Positions 12,908-23,400 of a stretch of 64,000 nucleotides of DNA are shown piece by piece (the first letter of the stretch is position 1; every line of letters begins with the position of its first letter). The notes beneath the pieces were generated by a model. That model was not told the origin of the DNA, made no database searches, and saw nothing but the letters and a program-made list of their open reading frames with translations. The translations under genes were made by a program, and so were the position numbers. Source of the stretch: Ectocarpus siliculosus (lineage: Eukaryota > Sar > Phaeophyceae > Ectocarpales > Ectocarpaceae); assembly GCA_000310025.1 (NCBI GenBank), contig FN649751.1:5497104-5561103 (forward strand). The letters are read 5' to 3'.

Positions 12908-12937
12908 GACCCTATCCCTAACCCTATCCCTAACCCA
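12908..12937. repeat. Short interstitial telomere-like repeat
   Basis: Alternating CCCTAT and CCCTAA units (about four) match the complement of a TTAGGG-type telomere with variant units. It lies in a possible intron before the 13.0 kb exon. Confidence 0.55.
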
Positions 12938-13021
12938 ACTTCCCCGATTGCGTGCGACACTCATGCCGACTAAATCGGTCACGTCTACGACCGACCGCGT
13001 CGACGTTGTGACCATCTCCAG

Positions 13022-13368
13022 TGTGGAACAAATCTGTCGGGAGTCCTGTCCCGAACTTTGCGGCAAGATCGTTGTCTTGGCGGAGCGTGAAGTCATTCGG
13101 CAGGTGAGCCAGGACCTATCCCTGAAAAGGGTGGAAGAGGTTTCGCTTCCCAGACGGCCAGCAGTACGATACTGCAGCTGTAGAACAAGTTGCTACATGC
13201 GTGAACTCGTGTACAGCAGTGAGAGATGGCTCGCTTGCTGATGCGGAACGTTTCTCGTAATTTTTTTAGGGGTACGCGTCTTTCCTCCACGATGCGATTC
13301 GTCACCACATTTTGGGAACTCAATGTTGCATGGCACGTGCTATGTGCTTCCGCCGTGTGTACAAGTAG
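13022..13368 (+). CDS. Probable 3' exons of the MaoC-like gene
   Basis: If the stop codon at 12619 is bypassed by a donor at 12618 (GG|GTGAGA), the exon ends in phase 2. It would then join in frame to 13022-13103 after CCATCTCCAG, giving VEQICRESCPELCGKIVVL, then AEREVIRQ. That exon ends at CAG|GTGAGC in phase 0 and joins 13270-13368 (GYASFLHDAIRHHIL and on to TAG). The composition looks coding and both junctions are phase-consistent. Alternatively these exons belong to a separate small gene. I recognise no domain. A further possible exon (DELGETWLDVADTIEMARGY) lies near 13.69-13.76 kb. Confidence 0.4.
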
Positions 13369-14988
13369 TCTATGCGTTTAATAGAGGACAGGTTACCGTC
13401 CTCGCGACTTTGGCCAGCGGGTACACACTGCGGCAGGGGAGTCTCGCAAGGGCTCGGCTTTTTTTCGTCCAACTTTCGCGTGGAGTGCGTCTTGCCATCA
13501 CCGTCTCGTTTTGCTCTTTGTGTTCTCACTGTCTGCCCTCTTCCGTTGCGTGCCTTTCTCCGTTGTCGAGTAGGCGCCGAAGACGGACGTCTTCCTTCTG
13601 TAAATACGGCACAATCAGGCATGCACCTGGCCCCGGCTGATTGGTTCATGAGAAAGAGGGTGGGGGGGGGGGGGAGGGGGCGCCCCCCGACGAGCTTGGA
13701 GAGACATGGCTCGACGTGGCGGATACAATCGAGATGGCTCGAGGTTATCTCTCGTATGTCATTCATTGTTATCGGATTCTGCCGTCGTGGTAGTGCTGCT
13801 CTTTGAAGGGGGGATAGACGCTTGTGAGGTATTGCATGTGCAGTAGTGGTGACGATAGGACATGGTCATGGGTCGCCTACAGTTTTTATGGTCGCGTGCA
13901 TTGGCTCGCTATCACTCCCGCTGGTAGACATCATGCTGGCCTCCTAGAATGTAAAAAAAATAGGTATGTACGCATGTACGCATGTACATACTGTATGCGT
14001 GATGTGTTCATCAAACCATTTGCTTTCATAAATTGGTTGTTGTTCTGCGATCGATGTCGTGGCGGAAGGGTGAGCCAGATACTGGTAACGGGGGCGCGTG
14101 TGCGGCTTAGCTAACTCTTCTTTTACTTCTTTTTTGAACGCCTGGGCAACTGCTGCTCCCAGGGTCCCAGTGGTATCCCGTGTTTGTTGACGATTCACAG
14201 CGTACATGTGTTTGACGAAGAGGATGGCCTGCGGGGGCACTATTAGTATTTGTGACCGTACTAGACTTTCTTGCACCTAAAGAAGAGCAAATTCGTGAAG
14301 TTGATGTCCCACCCTGAGCTCGCAATGCAATCACCATTTTTTTTTTCTTGTTCGGAGTTTCAAACACAACCTGAGCTTGGTGGATACAGCTATCTCTAGA
14401 CAACATCGATAGCCCATGCTATTCTATTTCACATCTGAGGCCAGCCGTAGCCCTTTTCCAATCGAGACAAAACAAACACAAGTTGTTTCGCTTCTACGTG
14501 TACTATGTGGAAGAGGGGGCGCGCACGCGCGGGGGGGGGGTGACCCCTTTCAAACCGTACCCCATCCAAGATCTTTCAATGCACCCTACTTCTCTTCTAG
14601 AAAGGACGGTAACCCCGTCGTTGCTTGAACACAGAACAAATCAGTACATTGGTACAGTAGGACCCTTCTGAGCTGCTGCTGCTGTTCCAAATGCAATTGG
14701 CCAAGCTCGTACAATAATCATGATCTATGTATCTCCGGTGTTTTTTCATGCGAACGCATGAGTTGTGTGTTCATGTACTCGATCTAACGCTGTAGTAGAA
14801 ACCACGAGATCCATGTTCTTACTGAAACGTGAAACACTACCGCATCCGACCCCTCGGTAACGGCTTTCGCGCTATCCCAAGTATTGGGTGGCCTTCTGCT
14901 CAATGATGCTGCTGCAGCTGCAGCTGCTCGCGTGGCTGCGGCCGTTGGCTCGCGTTCGGGTACATGGGGTGGGAGCCTCCGCCGCTGC

Positions 14989-16125
14989 CTATTGTGCCGG
15001 CGGCGCCGGGAGACGACCGAGAGGCCGCAGGGGCATTCCGATTCTCCAGGGGAGGTCTGGCACGGCAAACAGTACGCGCGCACGAGGCGGAACGGAAAAA
15101 CAAACAAAACAAAAAACAAGACCAGCAGTCGAAAAATGAGGGGAGACCACCAGGCCCGACCTGGCCGGGCGCGCCACGGGGGTTCGCGACATACTTGCAC
15201 CACAAAGACAACACCAGAACAGAATAGAATAGAATAGAATAAACTAGAGAGAGAGAGGTGAGGGGGGGGAGGGCGGAGGAGGGAGGGGGTGGGTGGGCAT
15301 GGGGCGTAATAAAGACCCCCCGAAAAAACTCCAGGACACACACAACCCCCGCTAGCCCGCTCACCGGGTGAGCCCACTGTTGCCGCCGCCGATAGGGGCG
15401 TCGCAGCCCCCCACCGACCGGCCGGGAGAGCCTCGACAGGAACAACGACCGCCTGCTCCGGCACGTAGCGGTCCTCGATGTCGGCCTCCACCAGCGCGTC
15501 AAATAAGGTTCGCCTGGCTTCAAAGACAGGCGGGCCGTCCCCACAGACGACGTCTAGCCTCATGGCGATTCTCGCTGCTGAAGCGTGCTCTTGTGGGTGC
15601 GTGGCGGGATCCAGCGAGGCCAGTTTCTCCGGAGTTTGTTGCTATCTTCTCTTCCCCCACCAATGACATCTGTCTCTGAATGCTCTACAAGGCCGTCTGA
15701 GCGCGATATAATTGTCCGTGCTTCTGCAAACCGCGATCGAGCCCGACGAGGACTGGGCAGCCACCGGAAAAAAAAAAAAAAGTGGTGGAACAGGCGATCG
15801 ACCACCGGGGCAAACAAGCGAAAACAGGCACAACAGAAAACGATTCAGAACCAGGCACAAGACGTTCGTCGCAAACCGCCGACAAAAACAATACCCTGGG
15901 CGAGCGCGAGTGAAAACAGGTGGGATATATTGACCCCCCGGGAAGGGGCCGCAGCACGAATCACCGAGACGACACGAACGCTTGTGACCATCGGGCGGTC
16001 GTGTTCTTCTACAGCCTACCGAGAGAATTCGTCACACAGCAGTGCACGCTGCCGATTGAGGGTATCGATGCAGCTGTAGTCTTCCAACAATGCGTACACC
16101 CGCGGCAAATCGACCACGCGACGAA
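14989..16125 (-). CDS. Unrecognised gene, 3' exons
   Basis: Three exons on the minus strand join in phase: about 16125-16020 (RVYALLEDYSCIDTLNRQRA, then LLCDEFSR), 15570-15365 (MRLDVVCGDGPPVFEARRTL, then FDALVEADIEDRYVPEQAVV) and 15056-14989, ending in TAG. The acceptor of the middle exon (GAG|A) is not a preferred one, so this junction is less sure. Upstream exons were not identified. The acidic, aliphatic composition looks like real soluble protein, but I recognise no family or motif. Confidence 0.4.
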
Positions 16126-16262
16126 GAACACACACACACACACCCTTCGAGCTGGCTCGTTTTCTATCCGTACGAACTCGTGATGGTTTCAAACGTCATG
16201 GACTACTACTGATGGATCAATTCCCACCACGGTCATATAAATAGGCTGTGATCTCGGTAGTA

Positions 16263-16748
16263 GTGCAGATAGAAACGACCAGGATGGCAATGAGGGGAAT
16301 TCGTTTGGCAGCGATGAAGGAGGAGGAGAGGGAACGGGAGGAGGACGAGACGGACCAAAACAGCAGTCGAGGAGGGCATCATAGCGTGGAAGAGAGCAAG
16401 AGTTTCGAGGCGGATGACCTTCCCCGCAACAAAAGACGCAGGACCAGAGAAGAAATGTCGAAAAGTTGCTGTCAAACTGATGATGAGAATGATGGTAGCA
16501 GGGAAAGCAAGGAGGATGATGGTGAAAGCACTCCAAAACGAACTCGAGTGCAAGGTAGCAGCCTTCGTAGACGTGTGCAGTTTTCTTCTGTTGCTACCGT
16601 TTCTGTCTTTGATCCGGAGAATAGATTAATCTCCCCCATGCCGCCCCATCGGGATGGGAGAGGAGAGGTTGCCGATAATAGTATGGGAGGTGAAGTGGCC
16701 ATTGCAAAAAGAGGGGTAGACAACCCACGGAATGGGTCAAGGTTGTAG
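16263..16748 (+). CDS. Charged ORF in a repeat cluster, possibly LINE-derived
   Basis: A frame of about 160 codons, rich in Glu, Asp, Arg and Lys. It contains a KRRRTREE basic stretch and an RRVQF segment that fits the RVxF protein phosphatase 1 docking pattern. Bases 16418-16620 recur, diverged and frame-broken, at 17563-17760, so the sequence belongs to a repeat family. It sits directly upstream of LINE 3' coding sequence but in another frame. Whether it is expressed is unknown. Confidence 0.35.
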   Translation: MQIETTRMAMRGIRLAAMKEEEREREEDETDQNSSRGGHHSVEESKSFEADDLPRNKRRRTREEMSKSCCQTDDENDGSRESKEDDGESTPKRTRVQGSSLRRRVQFSSVATVSVFDPENRLISPMPPHRDGRGEVADNSMGGEVAIAKRGVDNPRNGSRL

Positions 16749-17430
16749 AGGACGTATGGAAGGGGTTCGAAATCGACGAAGATGAAAGGCTAGAAACGGA
16801 GGGTCTACAGGGGTTCAAGGAGGAGATATCTGTTGCTTGTGCCGAGAGAGAAGAACGGAATCTAAGGAAAGAAACCGAGGATAAGGAGGGTCTAGAAGTG
16901 TACGGAATGTTGAAAGAAGGAATAGGGTTCAAGGACTACCTACATGGACCAATGGATGCAGGGGCAAAGCTCAAGGTCAAATCCAGGCCCGGGGACATAC
17001 GCCTTCGAGAACGTCGACGAAGACATAGGACGGTAGACGACGAAGACGACAAGTTCAAATGTGATTGCGGCTTCGAATGCGAAGACCGTGTTCATGTAGT
17101 CGCGGAATGTCCGTGGTACGAAGAGGAGAGGGGAGTGTACATGACTGAGCTGGGAAAAATAGAAGGGAGGTACAGGTAGATGTTTGAGGCATGGAATAGA
17201 GAGGAGAGGACGGTAGCTGTACTGGGGAGCAGGAAGTGGTTTGAAAAGGCGGGAAGGGATATTGTTAGGATAGATAGACTAGGGAAGACATATTTGAGCC
17301 ACCTTTGGCAAAGTAGGAAGGAACGATTGGCCATCGGTGATCGGTCCTGTGGGAACAATGCTCCGTCCTCTAGAGGACGCGTGGTCAATGGTCTAAGGCA
17401 TGCAAAACATAAGAGTACCCCCCCCCCATG
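16747..17430 (+). mobile_element. Non-LTR retrotransposon (LINE) 3' remnant
   Basis: The frame from about 16750 encodes a charged segment, then a zinc-binding motif of the type found at the C-terminus of LINE reverse transcriptases (CDCGFECEDRVHVVAECPWY, Cys-x-Cys, His, Cys). It then hits an in-frame TAG at 17177 and continues open with a tail (WFEKAGRDIVRIDRL, SHLWQSRKER). The reverse transcriptase core is absent and the frame is interrupted, so the element is dead. Diverged copies of its 3' end occur at 6.2-6.4 kb (inverted) and near 24.45 kb. Confidence 0.65.
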
Positions 17431-17880
17431 CCGCCCCATCATGGGCTCCCAGCTAATGGCATTTAAAAGTGTTTTGTGTTTTCGACCGCACAAAGACTGA
17501 CGTCTTTTCATTGGTCAACCGGTTAGCGCGGTCGATGATGATAATAATAAAAACACACAGAGATGACCTTCCCCACCACAAACGACGCAGGGCCAGAGAA
17601 GAAATGTCGAAAAGTTGCTGTCAAACTGATGATGAGAACGATGGGAGTTAAAGCAAGGAGATGATGGTGAAAGCACTCCAAAACGAACTCAAGTGCAAGG
17701 TAGCAGCCTTCATAGACGCGCGCAGTATTCTTCTGTTGGTACCGTTTCTGTCCTTGATCCGGAGAATAGCTCAGCCTCCCTCACGCCGCCCCCTCACGGG
17801 GTCCCAGTTAATGGCATTTAGAAGTGTTTTGTGTTTTCAAACCGCACTGAGACTAACGTCTTTTCATTGGTCAGCCCATT
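17427..17880. repeat. Duplicated LINE-associated segments
   Basis: A block of about 100 bases (CCGCCCC, then TAATGGCATTTA, AGTGTTTTGTGTTTTC and GACGTCTTTTCATTGGTCA) occurs at about 17427-17520 and again at 17785-17878. Between them, 17563-17760 copies 16418-16620. This looks like tandem insertion or unequal exchange of related elements. Confidence 0.65.
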
Positions 17881-17939
17881 TGCGCGATCGGTGCTAGCAA
17901 GAAAAAAGAAAAGAAAGCACTACACCCACACACAGCCAA

Positions 17940-17944
<5 letters not shown>

Positions 17945-18017
<73 letters not shown>
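17945..18017. repeat. (GA)n microsatellite
   Basis: An uninterrupted GA run of about 70 bases immediately downstream of the duplicated repeat cluster. Confidence 0.95.
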
Positions 18018-18018
<1 letters not shown>

Positions 18019-18020
18019 CG

Positions 18021-18419
18021 GTGAGAGCAAACACGTTCAGGCACATCCCAACCCGAGCGTACTTCACAACGGCTGGTACCCAGACCTTCCATGCAACCAG
18101 AGACAGAACAGCACGCACTCACCAGGGCCCGCAATGTTGTCCGGCGACCCGACTGACCCAAGCATATGAAGCCATCAATGTGCTCAGTGGGTTATGGCAG
18201 AGCCCTCCTGAGATCCCCTCCGCCAAGGCCATCCCTACAACGATCCTGGCGAGCGTGAACCTCTCCCGCTCCGCCCGATCCGAGGAGTATGAACGAAGCT
18301 GTGTTGCCGTCGCTGAAGCCATTGCCTATATAGATAGCCAATCGACGGAGTTGGCCAGGGACGTTACCTTTGCCCTCCTAATCAGGCGGGAACCTGCAAC
18401 ACATGTACGCAACAGGTAG
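18021..18419 (+). CDS. Hypothetical ORF after the GA repeat
   Basis: A 132-codon open frame. Its second half (AINVLSGLWQSPPEIPSAKA and SVNLSRSARSEEYERSC onward) has balanced composition and could be coding, perhaps a transposon gag-like piece or one exon. Neither domain nor partner exon was found. It may also be chance. Confidence 0.25.
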   Translation: MRANTFRHIPTRAYFTTAGTQTFHATRDRTARTHQGPQCCPATRLTQAYEAINVLSGLWQSPPEIPSAKAIPTTILASVNLSRSARSEEYERSCVAVAEAIAYIDSQSTELARDVTFALLIRREPATHVRNR

Positions 18420-18879
18420 AGGGTGAACTATAGTTGTGCATGATGCCGTGCGAGACTAAGTGAACTGGGGTGAGGGGGAGCCATGCCGATTGTCGTACAT
18501 CCATCTACTGCAGCCTGGTACACGGCGAGGCTTCCTCCTAACCCTAGTCTTACCACACACGTAGACCTCCTTCAGTCACGCATACACGCGCACGATCCAC
18601 GCGATAGATGAACGGCTAAGTCGGAATACTTGAACGACGAGTTGGAATTGCCTGCGATGGCCGCAGCGGTGTAGAATATGCACACACTATACAAGGGCGC
18701 TTCGCGGACGACTACTATCGGTGGCCGCCACTGCGCTCGTAGGTTGTATGGCGATGGTCAGTGTGCGTGGGTTGAGTTTTGGGAGGAGAGGAACGAAGAA
18801 ATGTTGGTATTGTGAGAAGTTCTTTGTGAAACCGAAAGATATGTAAAAAATAGGTAAACTGAAGTTTCCTACAGACTGA

Positions 18880-19430
18880 TACGCGAGGTACTTACTACGA
18901 AGACCGTGGAAGACGATCCTGTATTTGTGCTCCGGAAATATCGACAATCCAAAACCACAGGTCTCGTAGGGCGATGAAACCGAGCTACGTAGAAAAAACG
19001 CAAACCGAAGGTACATAAAAAAAAATCGAAGACCAAACATGTACTGACACGGCGAGCTACTTCCAAAACAAGGGAGGATGATCCTGTTGGCATCGGCACC
19101 ACAAAACCGTAGTAGGTAGGCCTCGTGGTGCGATGAACACGAAAGGTATACGAACTTGTATGAAGGGTATGCCACACTCTTCTGCAATGGGGCACTCCTT
19201 TACACCCGAGGTACGCGTAGAAGACAGCAAGCTACATACAAACAGACGTCAAGAGCACGTACTTTATACGGCAAGCTTTACAAATGTGGAAGACGCGTAC
19301 GGATGGAAACAAACATGGGCGCGGCAATGCCGCAGATATCGTATCGAGACGACAGCGGCTACTTCCAAAGGTGGAAGACGCGTATACGGATGGCAACAAC
19401 ATCGGTACGACAATGCCGCAAATACTGTAG
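18880..19430. repeat. Degenerate tandem repeats
   Basis: Two loosely similar units of about 140 bases start near 18890 and 19050 (GAAGAC/GGATGATCCTGT, CACCACAAAACCGTAG or AAAACCACAGGTCTCG, GGGCGATGAA or GTGCGATGAA). They are followed by two units of about 80 bases at 19286-19430 (GTGGAAGACGCGTA, CGGATGG, ACAATGCCGCA). The repeats make the overlapping open frames here unreliable. Confidence 0.5.
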
Positions 19431-20477
19431 ATGTACATGTAATTGTTTGGAACATGAGACCAAAAGCTACATACAAAGAGCGAACCGAAAACGTAGCAGG
19501 TTGCAACACAACTTTGTGTATCTGCTGTCTGGCTTCTGCACACGTTGGACGTCCAAATTGGACGTAACTCGTCTATGTGCTTGCTGCAAGCCATGCATGC
19601 ACACAGACAGCAGTAGTTCTGTGGGCCGTCAACCTCTTTGTAGCCATTGGGTTTTATTTTTTCCATTTTTGGGCAACATCAGGCTGTAGGTCGGTGATCA
19701 TGCCGTCCTGTCTTGGCTGTAGGATACTGTTGCACGTTGCTATGGGCGCGGGCAGCTGCCATGGGCGGGTCAGTGGGGGGCGGGAGCAAGCCTAGGTTGT
19801 TGGTGAGTGGTATGCGGTCCTCGTGCAGGTCTATCCGAGGCTGGATGGACTGCTGGAGCGCTGTACGTTGTTTTCTGGTCTCTGTTACAGCAAGTCTTGG
19901 CAATGGAGCAACATTCGCGCAGAAGGGGGAAAACCAAAATTGTACCGCCGGTGCCAATCCTCTACAGTATACACACAGCTTGACATATCACAGACGGAGA
20001 GGCGGAGTGTTCCAGCACGCGCACTACGAACAACGAAAGCCAAAGAGGGTACGGGTGGCTCATTATAAACGAGAGAGGCGTCCGCGCCCTTGCTTTTCGA
20101 GCTCCCCGGGAAATAATGGTGGTTGGAACACGGAACATGACACCCACCTCCCGTTGTCAGCAGTAGTAAGTAGTAAGAGGAAGGAGTGACCATAGACGGA
20201 CGAGTGCAGGGCTGGGCCGTGCTGGGTACGACTGTCTATCACTGGCGTTGTGGTGTGGTGCCCGCGACCTCAAAGTACCTACAGTAAAATATCATCGTGT
20301 GGCGTGCTCTCTTGGCTGGGGACAACATCGAGGTTTCGTAGCCGGAAGGCGAACCGGTTCTCTTTTCATGGAACCAGTTCCTGCTTACGAGTTTCCGAAT
20401 TCCGAATCCCGCCAAGCAATGTTTGAACAGCTGCTTGCTGATGTAACACCTCTCGAGCGAGTGGGCTGCTGTGGACC

Positions 20478-23400
20478 ATGAACCGCTTCGTCTTTCTGGG
20501 AGCTCCAGGTGTCGGGAAAGGATCGTTTGCGTCCATCCTAGGGCCCCAGTTGGTACGAACAATAGCGCCATCGAGATGTCGACCACGTTCCAATTGCGTC
20601 CTACTGGCTGCTGCTGTGCCCCACATGTACAGTGCTCTGTAGTATGCGCGCGGCGTCCCCTGTCCACGGTTGTCCAGCATACTTGCAGGATACCCGATGC
20701 TGCCCTCGTCTGACCAGAATCCTCTTTGCATGCCGCTTTAACTCTCAGGGCCTAGCAACTATTGGGGCAGGGGATTTGGTGAGAGAGGAGGTGAAACGAG
20801 GCACCGCCGTGGGCAAGGAAATCAAGGTACGGCCAAAGCATGTGGTCTTGTACAAGTGTAATCAATACTTCTTGGAGAAGACTTGAACACAGAGCTGGCG
20901 TCCGGAGATATCATGTACGACATGTCAACTTCGGGTCGAGGGTCAATTTCACATTTCGTCGCCACCGTCGAGCGCGGGTTCTTACTGACATAGACTGGAG
21001 TTGAGTGTATCATCCAACCGTCGCTGAGCTACATGTTCCACGGCTCGAATAAACATACTCAGCCTGATGGACAAACTTCTGTACCTGCTGTGCTTGTTAT
21101 TTGCTGGCGAGTTCTGTTTTCGGTGTGAAGGCATCCGCTGTTTTGGTGTTGTCACCGCCGCATCCATGATCACGTTCAGCATACTTGTAACACACACGGA
21201 CTCGCGACAAGCATCAACGGTGGCGGAGACACCTCCCACTTTCTGTCGCCCCACGTTCGAAGGCTCGAAGCTTCCCATTAGCTTGTTTTTGGGAGGGTTT
21301 CGACATGTGGGGTGCTGTATAGCGTCCCTTGCATACGAAGAAGTATTTATTAGATTCAACATCACCACATGCCCACCATTTTCCATTTACGAGCATCAGG
21401 GAAGCACTATCAGAAGAGGAGTTGTACAATTAAGGCTGCAGGTGGAAGTTCGAACAAGTTCAAAACTTCTGCTGCAAAGTAAATGTTAAGCAACATGGGT
21501 AGGGTGTGCTGCCAACAAGGCCCACCAGTAGTGCCGATGGCGGTGTGCTGGCCAACTGTCCCATCTTGCACGTTCCTTGCGTGTCAGTGCGCGCTTATGC
21601 GTGTGTCTTCATTTTTGGCATCGGCCGCGTTAGCCAATGAAAAATACGTCAGTCTCAGCGCGGCTGGAAACAGAAAGCATTTGCTAAAGACCATGATCTG
21701 CGCGTGTGTGTGCGCAATTGTCCTTGCGGTTCTTCGACGATTTTCAGGCGTTTTCTGACAAGGGCCAGCTCGCACCGGACGAGGTCGTCAACAACTTGGT
21801 GAGTACTCGGTTTGATGTGCACGGCACACCTCCTCCTTTGCTACATGCCCCGTGTTGGTGCTGTCCAGGTGTGTGCCCAAAGCCATGGACGAGAGATGCG
21901 GGGTCGTGCATAGCGCTGGCCGGCTTCTCCCACTACCATCAGTCTCACAACACCGAGCTTACCTCTCTCCATCGCGCATTGTTGTAGAATGTGTGTGTGG
22001 CAGATACATGGACGTACCGCGTGCGGCCCAACGTTACCGTTCGTGTTTTCGGTGGTCTTCTGCTCAACGATGCTGCTGCTGCTGCTGTCATATGCATAGC
22101 GCACGGTCAACGGTTGTGATAGTAGTCTAGAGACAACGCGATAGCATACTGCCCGGTACGACAGACAGTCAGTATGGTTGTCTGACCCCTGGCTACCGTG
22201 AGCTACATGTTCCCGGTTGTTGGAAAAGCACAGTGGGGCTTCTTGCTTAAGAACTTGGATCTCAGATGCGTATGCCGCGCGGCGGCGACGCTTGTCGGAA
22301 CAGCAGAGTAGCACCGGTACCCACCCTAGGATGCGTGGTTGGAAGGCTGTTTTTTTTTCCGTGACGGCGCCTGCCGCACTCACGCACGTTATTCCGCGCT
22401 CGATCTTGCGGGGTAGCAAGCACTCCCGCACTTTTCCTCCCGTGTTTTCTCGTGGGCTTCTTCGTTTTTCTCTGCACAACACTCCCGCCGCAGGTAAGAA
22501 GACGCGTTGAACAAGCGGACGCGTCTCAGGGGTTCATTCTGGTGAGAGCGCGCTCTGTCCGTTGGCCTTTCTTGGTCTGATTTTGTCACTGTTCGTTCTC
22601 CTGGTGCCGTGCGGGAAGCACACCGTGTTTGGAGTAATGAATAGAATTGTGGTTCCATCCGCCTTGTTCTGACAAAAGAATTGCGGCCTGTTTATGGCCC
22701 ACCGGCGGCTGCGGCTCATCCTCCGACAACAGAGTCCTCTGCAAGACGTAGGTCGATTCTTTGAGCCCGGGTCCAATTGGTACGCCCTGCCTGCTTAAGG
22801 AAGAGCAGGTGCGGTGGTTCTTTTTCCGTTTGGGCCATCAAGAACCAAGAGGCGTTTGAGAAGAAGGCAGCGGCTGGCTGTGTCTGGATCCCTTCGGTTC
22901 TCGCGGCGCGAATGAGTGAATTGCTTCTCTTCTGGGTTGGTATTTTACGCCTCTTGGGGTGTTTTTCGTGCTGCTTGCTGACAGGACGGCTTCCCGAGGA
23001 ACTTGGCGCAGGCGGCATGGCTTGAATCGGTGAGTTTGCGCGTTCTTAGCCCTTCCCTTGCGGCGGCGGCGGGGGTAGGTCATGCGGTGAAGACGCGGTG
23101 TTTGTCGCGGAGGACGCATTGCGGCGGTTGTTGTTGCCCCCCGTTTTCACAGAGTAGCCCGCGTAGACGCGACCTCTAGTGTGTTGTTCTGGGGTTGGTG
23201 TGAACAGAGGGAAATGTCCTTGACAGACGTTGGGGAGATGGGACTCTTATCGAAGATCACCTTCAAATTGAACATGGTTTCCTTCTGAGCGTAACACGTC
23301 GCCCGAGCTTGGTTTTTACCACGGATGAATGTGAAGTAGATAGGTGCCTTTTGCAACGACAATGAGATGATAGTAGAAGGCGGTGGGTGCGTCATGGAAC

